A stretch of DNA of 64,000 nucleotides from contig JAQISU010000170.1 in the NCBI GenBank assembly GCA_029339505.1, positions 1,638,001 to 1,702,000 on the forward strand, in the 5' to 3' direction. Every line of letters starts with the position of its first letter. The first letter of the stretch is position 1. Shown piece by piece: positions 37,402 to 64,000 of the stretch. Made by a program: the position numbers and the translations under genes. The notes under the pieces are model-generated. The model was not told the origin of the DNA and did not search any database. It worked only from the letters and a program-made list of their open reading frames with translations. Source of the DNA: Unio delphinus. Lineage: Eukaryota; Mollusca; Bivalvia; Unionida; Unionidae.

Positions 37402-39039
37402 CAACAAGTATTATGCTAAATACAGGACACAAGATGTGCCACAATTGATCATGAGATGTCGTTGATAGAGTTTACAGATTGAATATATATGGAAGAGATC
37501 AGGTTGATAGAGGTCAATGTTTGCTAATTCTTCCAACACTTAGATATAATTATTTTAATAGCTATTTATCTACCGCTCTCTCTGTTTATAATATATCATA
37601 CATTGCATGCATACCTATCTACCAGTAAGAAATATCTTTCAGATATGGTACACACAAATACGTGGTCCTCAATTTGCAATGTTTGCTAAGCTTGACCAAC
37701 AAATGGGTTCAAATGACTATTTGCCAACTGAATATGTCAGTAATAGAACATGAGATTTCCAAAATCATCCCATGCAGTTATTAGGCCATCATATTTTAAC
37801 AATCGTTTAAACACCAAGCAGCCACAAATTAAAGCAGAAGATAAAAGAGACATGAAAGCATTTCTCATGGACTTGACAAAAACCTATACTTCAGGAATTG
37901 TGCAAGGATAAATATTGATGTCTGATCCATACACAATGTACCTTTTACCTAGACGGTGTGGCAGTGTCTGTACCTGTCAGACCTATTAAAACAAAGTACT
38001 TTATGTTCCGTGTCTTTAGAGGCTGTTGGTTTTCAGACACCAAAGATTGTTTGTCAAAATAATTTATAATGCAGGATCATTTTGAGATATGTTACAAAAC
38101 AATTCTTCATGAACTTATGTTTTCAGACACAATTTTAAGCGAGCCTTGTTTTGTCTTTAAATAACATTCTCAGAGCGTTTATCAGCAATTGCACAAGTCA
38201 AAATTCATCTTAATCGGTTATGAATAGGAAAATCTGAGATTTGTAAAAAATATATATTGTATTTTCTCAACATGGCAACCAATCTTATGCTAAAGACAGG
38301 AACACAAGACTTACCACTTTCTCGCAGAGATGTCATTGATAAAATGTACTGGTTGAATACGGATGGATTGGTAAGACTTATTTAATAGAATGACTATATC
38401 TATCCGTAAATTTCCGTCGTTTAGATAAGCGATATTGAGAGTTCAATTCCATCTTTTGTATTCTGCAACTTTACACAAATCGATTGACACATATCCATTT
38501 AGACTGTCGAGAAACATATTAATCTATGTCAAATTTGTCCAAATCTGTGGCTGTTTACGAAAAGATAAGACATTCGTACCTATACAGAACACTTCTGTAT
38601 ATGCGCACACACATTTTATATACTGTAAGGTAGATTGGACTCCATACTTTGTATTTATGGTTTGATCACCATACTATGTGGAAGATTGTCAACAAGCCAG
38701 GGAAAGATATCTCCTAAAAAGCTTTTCAAAGCGATATGTAGCAAACAATGCCAATCTTTTCATTTTGTATTTTTATACAAATATAATGTCAGGAATCAAT
38801 TTAAACTGCCATAAAACACAAACATTGGTATCAAATTAATCCAAATCTGTGCTAGTAAACGAATAGTAAGACATAATTATCTATGCAGAAAATGTAAGTA
38901 CAGTCGCACTGACATAAAAATGAAGATTTGTTTTAACATGATACCTGCTCATATTATGTACAGTTGGGTTGCTTTGTCTCTATGATGTATATCTATACTA
39001 TTATCACTAATTTATGTGGAAACTTAATATATTCTTCAC
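37402..39039. repeat. Copy-2-specific spacer with an internal diverged duplication
   Basis: The stretch at about 37380-37490 (TATGCTAAATACAGGACACA) recurs at about 38255-38370 (TATGCTAAAGACAGGAACAC), each preceded by a piece of the 39-bp unit. The rest is unrecognised. Confidence 0.55.
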
Positions 39040-39290
39040 TACCTGACAGCCCAACAATGTCGTCTGCAATGCGTACGTTGGTGATGTTACGCCCTCCAAT
39101 GCTGACTGTCCCACAGTGGGTTGCCAGGGCATCGCTCATGATGAGCTCAAAGTAGATGTTGAAAAGCGTGGGTGACAGGAGACTGCCTTGAGGCCATCCA
39201 AGTGTTGTCTTAAACCAGTCCCCCACAAAACCTTGAGCAATACTGCACTGGTAGCTTTGGTGTACAGCTGCTTGAACCTTTTGCAATTAT
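39040..39290 (-). pseudogene. Non-LTR retrotransposon reverse-transcriptase fragment
   Basis: The minus strand encodes GSLLSPTLFNIYFELIMSDA (motif B region), then VSIGGRNITNVRIADDI with the catalytic ADD of motif C. The frame is open for 97 codons but has no ends of a full ORF, and Ile replaces the usual Phe/Tyr before ADD. It is a piece of a LINE different from the one at 33335-33985. Confidence 0.85.
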
Positions 39291-40029
39291 GTATATGTTT
39301 GCATGACAACAAAATGTAACTGCTACCGGCCATCTACATTAATGAAATATGTTTTGAACAAACAATTTGAACTCATTACTATTAGACTATATAGACAATT
39401 CGTTCAGTTAACTTTTAGTTGGCTTTCTATTAATTTTTTTATATCTTATTTTATATGCTGCTACAATCAGTTTATAGTATTGTAGACCATTGGTTCGATA
39501 AAAGTATTACACCGATTTCGTAAACACTAGTTTTGTCAATTACTTAAAATATGTTAAACGATATAAACGAACTTCATTTATGAGACACTAGCTTGGTATT
39601 CATCTAAAACAGATGCTATCATTTTAAGACAGGGAATCGAGTTGGAAATTATATATGATTATGGAAGAGTTACCATTATGATTCTTTAACTATCAATATC
39701 ACATTGAATTGATAACAAAAACAACCCACTGCTTATAGAACGGCGCTAAAACATGAAGGAAAACGATAGCTCTCAAAGCAGCAGAACGATAGAAGATTAA
39801 TCATGAAGAAGTAGTGACCGATAAAAGAAATAAATGGATAAACGTTCTTTTATTTGGAATTAGTCAAACACGCTCATATGTTTATTTGGGTATAATGTAA
39901 AACACTTTAGGTAATCTGCTGGTAAAATGATCGTGAAGAAACTAATGTATTCATATGATAAATTGACATCCTGCAGTGATTGATGGGCTGGTAGAGAAGG
40001 TGTTAAACCAGAAAAGGAATTTTTCCTAC
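39291..40029. other. End of the copy-2-specific segment
   Basis: Nothing recognised. Confidence 0.4.
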
Positions 40030-41216
40030 AATGTCGACGCTTTGTACACTGGTTTGCTATCTTAACCAACCAGTGATAAAAAAATGCATGTACAGCCTCT
40101 GTAAACGACTGAGATATTACATTGTTGAATTTATGAACTGAATGGAGGTATCCACTTTAACCTTGTGAAATGAATATTCTCTGTCATTGTTGCAGAGGAA
40201 TACTGCCACTTCGAGTTTGTGGTATGACAATATTTTTAAATTCACAATAAACAATAACTGGTGTCAAACATTTCTAAATTTTACAACCGACCCTTATTTG
40301 AACATGCTATATAGTTGGGTGAAAATAACAGCAACTCTAATGGCAGAACTTATTAGATTTTAATCATACGTTGTTCTGTACGATTTCAGATACCTTTTAT
40401 TAAGAGTGACGTTGCGTCGTAAGCAGGTGCTGCGGTTCTTTATTCAAAGCACTGCCCCTCATCCAGAGACCACAATTTCGTTTGGACGTTGCTTAGACTT
40501 AGTATACAGCTTTATGTTACAAATAATTCAGATAAGAACAATTATGAGTTTCATGTATTCGTGCTAATTCTGAGATCCCACAGCTGACTGTTCTAGACGT
40601 TTGCCGCCCAATAGGTCGTATTTTCCGTCAGAGTTTAAATTTACCATTCGTATAATCCCGTATCATTAAGATTTTAACCCGGTTATTATAAAAGGCATAC
40701 TTGCATACTGCCACCTTTTGGATAGATTTATAACAGTAGCTTGTATGAACGAAATTGTAGGATTCTGCCGTTATTTTTCATGCATCTATTTTATGGTTGA
40801 TGAATGTCAATGGTCTCATTACATTGTCGTTTGAGACATCTCGTGTTGCTATTTTGCACAACGGAGCTCGATGAACAGACGGGTTAATTGAAAATAAGGT
40901 GAGTTATATAGAGGAAACTGATACTTTTAAAAGCAAAACAAGTCTGGACCATCCGTATCTCGTTCCTACTGAGGATGTTTTCATATTGTTTGTTAATAGG
41001 AAATATAATTTAAATTTCCTCCAAAATTTTACACCTACTTAGAACACTTTTTAAAACGTGAGTCGTTATGTCATTTATAATGCAAATTGATGTATTGAAT
41101 TTTGGCAATATCGACTTTACCATTTTATGATAAAATTTATATTAAATATTGATTCAATGTTTTACATGTTGACGCATTGTGCGATGATTTACATTCCCAT
41201 TATTGACTGGACCAAT
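40030..41216. other. Conserved upstream region of gene copy 2
   Basis: Counterpart of 9290-10420; no ORF was accepted. Confidence 0.45.
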
Positions 41217-41258
41217 TATAAAGCATTCAGTGCAGACCCAATCAGAGCGACCAATAAA
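41217..41258 (+). promoter_or_regulatory. Possible core promoter of gene copy 2
   Basis: TATAAAG at 41217-41223 and CCAATCAGAGCGACCAATAA just behind it, as in copy 1. Confidence 0.35.
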
Positions 41259-41439
41259 TGAAAAACGTACTGAAACCACTCAGTCCTGATCGATGACTCG
41301 TTTTGCGTTATAGTATGAAATACGATTAACGTTACATCTGATGTACAGTCTGGGGGATGGATTCGGCCTGGAACATAATAAGACAGATATGACATTTTGG
41401 AATATCCTCGTTTTAAAGCAAATACATTTAATGTAAAAA

Positions 41440-54637
<13,198 letters not shown>

Positions 54638-55195
54638 TGTTTTACTAGTTTGCACGCGTTACAATAATGATACTTAATTATGGCATTCGTAACATTTCTT
54701 TATGAATAACTGTATATGTCTCTAATTACAAATGAGCATGTTGGACTTTACTTTTATCGGAAACTATTCGTTGCTGCCTTTCCTTGATACAGTTGGGATA
54801 ATTTCTTCGCAGAATGCGACTATTATCCAGTGTATTGTCCTTTTATTATTGAAAGAAATGGAACTATAGTAGATGTCTTGAACTAATGCAATGATGCAGT
54901 ACAGAATATCTTTGAAGGAGTTCAAACTAATCCATAGTGGTGTGTATATATCAAAATGTTAACGTGCACATATCTCTTATAATGACCTTGATCTTGCTAG
55001 AGATTTTGTTGCTGAACTTTGTATTACTTATTTTGATAATTGGGCTTCGTATCTATCCTTAGGCACTGGTATCAAAGTGAATCGTTAAAACATTACTCAA
55101 TATAACTAGGTCTACCACAAGGTTAAACAAGAGTATTGTTTGTTAATGATATCGCCCAACATATAAATGCTGTCATATCGTCCATTTATACGTCT
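54638..55195. other. Downstream flank of copy 2
   Basis: Homologous to 23608-24170; the match ends near CGTCTTAGTATG. Nothing else was recognised. Confidence 0.5.
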
Positions 55196-56498
<1,303 letters not shown>

Positions 56499-56549
56499 AG
56501 GTACTTATGATATTGTACTAAATCACGCATGTTTGAACCTCAAGTGTTC

Positions 56550-56993
56550 TAATTCAACAAATTAAATCATGAAATCAGATAAAAACACCAAATAGTAAAT
56601 GGAATGAATGTAAATCATAACATCACGGCCACATTTGTCTTTGCTGGCTCCTTATTAATGCCTGTTTTGTTTTGTAAACATATAATAATGTTGTAAATAT
56701 ATGTATTGTATTAGTTTATTGTGTTAATACCATTCGGGATTAAGCTAATTTTCATTATAAATGTTTAAAGCTGAATAAACTATTTCACAGGTTTTGTCTA
56801 GATTATGTTATGCTTTATTGTTGTGGGTTGTGGTAAATATAAGTACATTACCTCAACTGAAATTGAGTTTAAGATCTTTTCAAGGCTATAATTCTAAGAG
56901 GTTTGGGTTAATATTTAAGGTAGAAAGTCACATCGAATATCACGTCATTAGCTGTTTTACACTGACGTTATTTGAGATAAATTTGATTGTCTG

Positions 56994-57062
<69 letters not shown>

Positions 57063-57480
57063 TGGCTAGAAACAATTGCCATATATACGTTTATTTAATA
57101 TCGTGTTCAATTATTTGCATAACATAACAATACTGTTACTCATAATGAACTGAACTATAAGACGTAGTCCGCATTCTATGTATCATTTTCTTTTAATGTT
57201 CTTAGTTACTGGATGCCTATTCAAATTTATTATTGTTTTCGAAAACTAGAGAGGACAACGGTAAGGATATAAAACGCAGCAGTTTGGAAATATCTTGATT
57301 TCATATTGAAGTAACCACGGTAAGCACATTATGCTCATTGCAGTCCTGAAAAATACCCTACTGTAGATTTATGGACTATTTAGAAATTCTTTTCCAATAA
57401 GTTTTTAACGGACGATGCCATAGAGTAACGTATTTGTCATGCTGTTAAGTATAGAAGGTACAGAGGAAAGATTATACAAA
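56550..57480. repeat. Dispersed block Y, second copy
   Basis: Matches 27530-28340 and includes the (GA)n tract at 56997-57060. Confidence 0.7.
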
Positions 57481-58510
57481 CGTTTCATTATTATTATTTT
57501 CACTTCATTAGTTTATGATCGAAATAGTTTATTAACGGTGCTGGAAATTGAAGCAAATACTTGTTATTTACCTAATGGTGTAGGCACAATTTTCACTATT
57601 CCTTAAAACCCGCAGATCCACACTATTGGGGAACAATATCAATGGGGAGAAATCCTAACTTAGTTAACCTTGCGGATAGATTTTTGAAATTTAAATTTTA
57701 TAAGTACTCAAGTTTATATGAGAAATTTGCGCACTTAATATTATCTGTAATTTCTTATATCTTAAATAATGACAAATGAGAGAGGTATTTTTAGTCTCAA
57801 ATTCCAGATTGTAGAGGTTATATAAATATGTTACGATTTTAATATCAAACAGCAGTGTAGGAATCTAGGAATAATATCTACCTGCTTAACACCATAGGTG
57901 TAATAAAGGTGTGGTGAAAGCTCTTTTTGTTAAAACATAGCATGAAAGTATAACACTAGTATTACTTTATTGATATCTAGCAAAATATACACTTTTCCTT
58001 AAGAAACGGCAGAGATTTACAAATTAGTTTCAATGATTATATTTGTGTTTAGAGAAAGACTAGCTTTGAAAGCATGGTGAACATAAATGTGCATCACGAA
58101 GTGTCTATTTTGTCCTCATCGCGTGTGATACAGAGCGACTAAGCAGATATGTAAACACGGATGCAGAAAATATACGAAGACAAGATAATATTCAGAATCT
58201 CCTAGAATGTATTGAGACGACAAGCAGAATCAGAATTAGTCTGCAGTATAATCGGGGTCAGTGTAAAATTAAACGAAAACAAGGACAAACATATTTCATT
58301 TTATCTATGAATACAATGGGCATGCATTTGTTTTTACACGAAAATGCAATAAAAGGTAGAATGAATACTTTCACAACAAGGCCTTGATAAAAACAAATTT
58401 TTGTCTGATGCTATATATTAGCAATTATTAATTGATACTTCTCTCCTAAAGTATTGCATTAGCATTGAACGTCTTTAAATGCGCTGAAGTTAACCAACAA
58501 ATGATTCTAC
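57481..58510. other. Spacer, nothing recognised
   Basis: No supported feature. Confidence 0.4.
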
Positions 58511-58935
58511 TAGTGTTGCAGCAAACACCAGAAAGGTGACTGGTACTGCTATTTGAAATACATACATGCATTCCTGGCATATATTCAAAACTGTTACTTA
58601 TCATCCTACAAACTTCACATTTGAATAAAAAACTTTCTAATCTTATGACAAAATCTCACATTTCAATGGTTTTCTCAAGACTGTGTCATAATGCATTCCA
58701 TAAGAAATCCACTCTGGCTAAATTGTATTAAAAAAGCTATCTATTTTAATAATTATATCTAAACAATCTAATGTAGCCACATTAATACTTACTCACATAG
58801 TTTTCCAAGGCTGCAAAAGAATGGATGAAATTAGAAAACACAGAAGCACAAATGGATCAGTGCAATAATTGAAACAATCATAATAAAAACTCAAAACAAA
58901 TAATGATTACGTCCAAATGTTTCCAAGAATATTTT
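58511..58935. repeat. Dispersed block X, second copy
   Basis: Matches 24171-24595. In copy 1 this block is followed directly by the 48-bp minisatellite; here it is not. Confidence 0.6.
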
Positions 58936-59367
58936 ATATATATATATTTTAACCAAAAAACATTCATGCCAACCGGAAACATGTTATTGTGGTCTGATCC
59001 CCAATGTTAGCTCTCAATGTTACATAAATGGTGAACTGAGTCTCATTCTGAGTACTAGCGATCCCGTGACCGTTACTCTTGAAATATGCTCAATGTATTA
59101 ACTAGCAATGACCACCAAACGTCGAAACAATATGAAAAGCGTACAATTCTGTGTCACATTCCTGAGATATAAAGAAGCGCAAACAATAGATTTCATAACT
59201 TTTAAGATCCGTACATAACATTAAGACGAAAGCCGTTCTATTTCCTAATAAACGCAGACTTAAAGCCAAAAGCACAATGGAGGGACTCATAAATTAGCAA
59301 ACGTAGATAAATAGTACAGGATATATGGTTATCATGCAGACATATAAAAGTTGTATTTAGACAGTTA

Positions 59368-59368
<1 letters not shown>
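58936..59368. other. Spacer, nothing recognised
   Basis: No supported feature. Confidence 0.4.
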
Positions 59369-59454
<86 letters not shown>

Positions 59455-59477
59455 TTAACTACCTCCATACCCACCTA

Positions 59478-59540
<63 letters not shown>
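59369..59540. repeat. (TCTA)n microsatellite followed by (TA)n
   Basis: About 85 bases of TCTA units, a short ACCTACC stretch, then about 60 bases of TA. Confidence 0.95.
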
Positions 59541-59544
<4 letters not shown>

Positions 59545-60317
59545 ATTGCAAGAAATAAAACATTACATAATCATAGATCAGCCTGTTTGTTTATGAGTCA
59601 GTACATACGATTCGAACATCTAAGGTCTAAATTAGTAAACAGAATTAGAAAGATTTACCTCTGTAAAATGTTTTGCAACTATATTACAATCAGGCAAGAT
59701 AGTTTGGTGGTCCAGTCGTATATGAGTTAGTAGACTTTAAATGATAAATTATGGAGGTATGTCCAACGAAAAATAGCTATCGTTATATGACAAAAGAAGA
59801 TTACTTATACAAATATGAAAAGTTTTTGTAACAACAAAAGTAATAAATGTGAAAATGAATCTCTTGGTGAAAATAAGACAAAAGATTTTACATTTGATTT
59901 ATTTTAAGGGAATATATTGCAATCATTATAACATTAAATATTCGATAAACAATAAAAGACTTATGAAACATGATGAATTCTTTGAAGTTTAATGCCTTTG
60001 TGTAAGTAAATTCAACAGGTGGGAAAGAGTGTGATACTCAAGAGACAATCTTGATACGTTAACATATTTTACTACTAAACTCCGACTGAGAAATGAATGT
60101 TTCGAAACGTCAGCAAGTAAAAAAAATGATGTTTAAGAAAAGTAACCATAAAAAGTTCTAGAAAGGTTAAAAGTGCATTGTGAAAGATATGAAAAGACAG
60201 TGTTCAAAAGTACAAAGTTGTTTATAACTACACCTATTACAAGCACGCAAAATGAATCGGTGTAAAAGACCACACACAAGTTCATTTGATTTTTAGCAAA
60301 TTTCAAGTCGGTGTAAA
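59541..60317. other. Spacer, nothing recognised
   Basis: No supported feature. Confidence 0.4.
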
Positions 60318-60890
60318 CATGAGGACTTTGTACAGCCACTAATCTTTAGAAGCTCCAAGCGCTTTACCGCAGAAAAACTAAAAACAAAAAATAATGAAAT
60401 TGGAAAACATAAAAACATGTTGATAAAATTTAACATCTTAAAAGGGACCACTGTGTCTTTGTGTCTAATTTCAATGTACAATTCGTTCCACATCGCGAAA
60501 GCCATGGTGTGCAAAAGAACGTTGTCCATTTGACTTCGTTTTCATAATGGGAACACTGGGTATACGATTTTCAGAAGGTGCATCTTGCCGGTGGTTACAC
60601 ACGGTTGAGGGAGGATAGGTATGTTGGTCTGGGGTCTGTCATTGAAACGTAGCACAGAGAAAACATTTTGTGGTTCATTCTGTATCGAATGGATAGCAAG
60701 TGCAGGGTACAGAGCAGTGGTGAGGTGTGCTCTTATCGAGGTATTCCAAAGATGATCCGAGCAACTGTGTTTTGAACTTTTTGAAGTTTCTGGAGTTAAT
60801 ATTGTGACGAACCAAAGATAATTGAGATACAATAGTCAAGTCTTGAGAGTATTATTGAACACCCAAGCGTTTTAGTTTCATCAATTGAAA
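60318..60890 (-). pseudogene. CR1/L2-type LINE, 3' end with reverse-transcriptase C-terminus
   Basis: Minus-strand readings in shifting frames give IILSRLDYC, LQKVQNTVARIIFGIPR, then PALAIHSIQNEPQNVFSVLR and AFAMWNELYIEIR. This is the order of the C-terminal part of CR1/L2/Jockey-like reverse transcriptases. The 3' end (GGTAAAGCGCTTGGAGCTTC) is nearly the same as that of the insertion at 22881-23141, so both belong to one family. Several shifts and stops show it is dead. Confidence 0.8.
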
Positions 60891-61639
60891 GATATTTGCG
60901 AATGGAACTGATGCGTCTCCGCTCAAGATAAAACAGCTGAATATATAAAAACCAAACTTACTTGACGTTTGACAATGTTCAGTAATTGAAATGAAACAAA
61001 TTCTAATATACCATTTACAATTGTACACGGAATACTTGCAATTATACAGCGTTTGCAAACTTGTGATTACACATTCAATAGTAACAAAAACTAGTCCACA
61101 TTTAAATGAAGTAATTACGTACACAGAGTTATATATGCAGTAGACAAAGCAGTTGGAATGAAATGTTGAAATATACCAATGCCAGCAATGTGAAATGTGT
61201 ATACCGTCAGTAAGACAAATGCATACCGATACATATTTTTGATAACTGCACTGTTTGAAAGGAATCACTCTTTGAACAGATTGTATTCGGCTGGGTATTA
61301 TTGTTTGGCAAAACAAACAAAAAAATTGACATACATGGAAAGAAACATCTCGCTTTCGGTATTTCCTCCAGACACATAAAAACGAAAGGTAGTCCTGGAA
61401 ATAGTGAAAGTAATACAATGTTTAATATGATACTACTACCTGAATGTGTCATACCTTATGAACGATATTTTTATTCTTGCAGTCCTATAACAATATTAAG
61501 ATCTATATTGCTTATATTGCATCATTTAACCAGACGTTGCTTGAAATACATGAGGAGAAAACGAAATGTAATTAATAATGAAGCAACTGAAAACATGTTA
61601 CTATCACACGGACATAATAGGACGCTTTGTTTTTTTAAC
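60891..61639. other. Spacer, nothing recognised
   Basis: Two overlapping chance frames on opposite strands (60852-61418 -, 61301-61660 +) lack domains. Confidence 0.4.
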
Positions 61640-62990
61640 CAAATTTCTACCGTAACATAGCAAACGCAGACTAAATCGAACAAAACCTAACTCCAGATTT
61701 TTACAAGCACATTTTGTCATAAAGATGATTAAAGCCCTATTCAGAAAAAGCCATCCAATTTATCAATAACTATTTTATTATTCATAAGAATTTCGGTACA
61801 AGATGTCAGGTTTCCATTTAGTTATGAAATAGCATTTTTGCACCATGGTATGCTTTTAATATTGATCATTTCACGATACTAGTACATGGAATACAAATAG
61901 TGTGCTGTTTGAATGAAACTGATTATATGATGAATTTATAAACCAAAACTTCATAATATCATACATTTTGCATTTGGCAGTAATTTTAGACTATTTACAT
62001 AGCAATAGTATAGTATAATACCCCAAACACAGATCCTAAAATTGTCCTGCTCTGAATCAGTTTTCAATTGGTCGTCCAGTTTTCTTAAAATGGCTAAATG
62101 TATCCGCCTGTCGGTGAATACATATATTATAACGTTATGAAAATGAATGTTTGACAGAAATCCCACCCCATTGTATCATTCATGGTATTTATATGTCATT
62201 TATGTGTCATACAGTTGGACATGTTAGTAACTTGAATCCCACCGCGATAAAAAGAAACTATATTTATATGTCCGTTTCCTGACATTCATTTGGACTTATT
62301 CGTAAATTAACATTATGTCAAGTTTATGTCACACAATTCGACATGTCAGGTAAATTTCAACCATGCCATTGTGGTGTCGTACAGCTTATGACATACATGT
62401 CAAATAAATTTACAGTTCCAATTTTGTATTTTACAATTTATATTCGCAATTAGACATGTCAAGTGAATACACAGTCTACCAGATTTGTTTCATACAATTT
62501 ATGATACAATTAGACATGTCAAGTAAATTCAAAATATGAACATATGTTGTCATGCAATTAGACGTCATTGACAAGTAAAGTCAGATATAAAGAAATTATC
62601 ATTTTACTGTGGCAGATATACAATTTAAAATATAGCACTGAACAATATTTCCTACGTCAATTTCCGCTAGAATTTAAATGTATTGTATCACTCAATTTGC
62701 CACGTGAATTAGGGTGCAATGTTAAGATTTAGATCTTTCAAATTTAAAGATCCCAAATCATATTAAAAATGTTGATTACCACCGTTTGTCATGATGAGTG
62801 ATGTTGAAAGCTTTTGAAATGTCAGCAAATAAAAAGCAGACTCTATCAACTTTGGTTTTAGACATGCATGAACTAAAGCTTATATAATGACCGTTTCTGT
62901 GGAATCTCTGTGGTGTGATCCAATGCGAGAATACTAGAATGATTCCTTTTAATAACCGTGTCTAAAATCAATGTACAAATTAATTACTTA
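61640..62990. repeat. Dispersed block Z, second copy
   Basis: Matches 30480-31800, including the degenerate tandem array at 62200-62580. Confidence 0.7.
62780..62940 (-). pseudogene. Possible LINE reverse-transcriptase remnant (motif A)
   Basis: The minus strand reads FADISKAF in a neighbourhood with one stop and shifted frames. It is related to 31590-31760. Confidence 0.3.
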
Positions 62991-63735
62991 TTCATTATTT
63001 AATAAACTATAAGTACATATTTGTAAGTATCAATTACGTTCAGTAATTGTCAATCGGTGATAGTAGTGGCCCTCGATTTAATGAAGTAGATACGAAAACT
63101 AGAATTTACTCCACATCACATAGGAGATGGACTCGGTTTGGAGACTTAAATGTCAAATTCGCGGATTGTTATTTGATAAACATTATTAATATGACGATTA
63201 TATTAAAATGAGGCTGCAGTCATACTAGTACGTTCTGTGATGAATATACACTCAATTACATAATTACGTTTTAAAACAACAGTGTGGAAATATGACAGAT
63301 TTACAAATGCTCGCAGGGGCGGTTTAAAGGCTGTGCAGTGCTAGTGCGAACTGAGGAGAATCGGCCCCCGAAATCTAATTTATAATATAACTGAATAAAT
63401 TCGGTATAATATTCATAAAAAGACGGTTGTTTTCATTTCCGAAATAATCATCTCTATTTTGAGCATACAACGTATAAAAGTTAAATTTAAAGAAAAATAT
63501 TAGTAATAATATGTGTAAACAAATTTGCGATATCTCCAACCCCAACCCCACCTTCCTGGCACAGCTGCAATAAAATATATTCCCATTAAAATGTGCCAAT
63601 AGTGGCTAAACCTTTTATGTGCATGATGTAACTTTAATCACTTAGTATTCGGTGATATAGAGCATACTTGCAAAATCCGTATACATATATAGCTATTATG
63701 CACACAAAAACGTCCTTATCTACTCTGAAAAACCT
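62991..63735. other. Spacer, nothing recognised
   Basis: No supported feature. Confidence 0.4.
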
Positions 63736-64000
63736 AAATACAAAATTGAAAACTCGTTGAAAATTCAATATAGGTATTAACGACTATATTAGTAAAAATG
63801 TGTGTGTAAGGACTGATATGGAATTTTATTGGTGTGAAATATTAAAAGTGAAATTTCTGTATCGGTCACAGCAAACATATTAATAGAGAACATCAATGAA
63901 AATTCCATATCAATTCAAGCACACATATTTAAATTGAACATTATTGAAAATTCAATATAATTCCTAACACACATAATGATATTGAACATCAGTGAATATT
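63736..64000. repeat. 48-bp minisatellite, second array (cut by window edge)
   Basis: Units with GAACATCAATGAAAATTCCA and ACACACAT match the array at 24596-25190, more diverged. It continues past the window. Confidence 0.75.

Noticed and set aside
60852..61418. 188-codon minus-strand frame rich in Cys and Phe
   Set aside because: Only its C-terminal end overlaps the decayed LINE; the rest has no domain and overlaps an equally open plus frame (61301-61660).

Overview
The window is AT-rich animal (eukaryotic) DNA. It is full of long microsatellites, minisatellites, tRNA-derived SINEs, decayed LINEs and one Polinton/Maverick fragment. Its genes have short phase-1 exons with GT/AG splice sites and large introns. 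The secreted domain set (PAN/Apple, sushi, EB-like, F5/8C discoidin, MAM), the Polinton and the SINEs fit a lophotrochozoan, most likely a bivalve mollusc. That assignment is inference: no species-level marker was recognised.

Layout. Positions 1-2371 hold the remains of a Polinton: an HNH-like C-terminus (+, cut by the window edge), an integrase (-, one in-frame stop), a zinc-ribbon/PLA2-like protein (-, one homopolymer frameshift) and an intact packaging ATPase (+). Positions 2400-5670 are intergenic, with microsatellites, a tRNA-derived SINE and a LINE reverse-transcriptase scrap. From 5671 to about 24170, and again from 33986 to about 55195, lies a large direct tandem duplication. Each unit carries one copy of the same eight-exon gene on the + strand (10649-23607 and 41440-54637). 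Positions 24170-33985 and 55195-64000 are repeat-rich spacers. They share several homologous blocks in a different order and contain minisatellites, SINEs and LINE remnants.

The two genes are the main content. Each encodes a predicted secreted protein of about 535 residues: signal peptide - PAN/Apple - sushi (CCP) - six-cysteine EB-like module - F5/8C discoidin domain (three exons) - MAM domain (two exons). Both copies keep every identified splice site and reading frame, and all their exon indels are multiples of three. The copies differ very unevenly: the sushi and first MAM exons are almost identical, while the discoidin exons have many amino-acid changes and few silent ones. The natural reading is a duplicated recognition or adhesion protein whose presumed ligand-binding discoidin domain is diversifying. 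The function is inferred from the domains only. The frame between exon 1 (phase 0) and exon 2 (phase 1) does not join, so at least one small exon is unidentified; a 13-nt candidate is given.

No functional tRNA, rRNA, CRISPR array or prokaryotic-type operon was seen.
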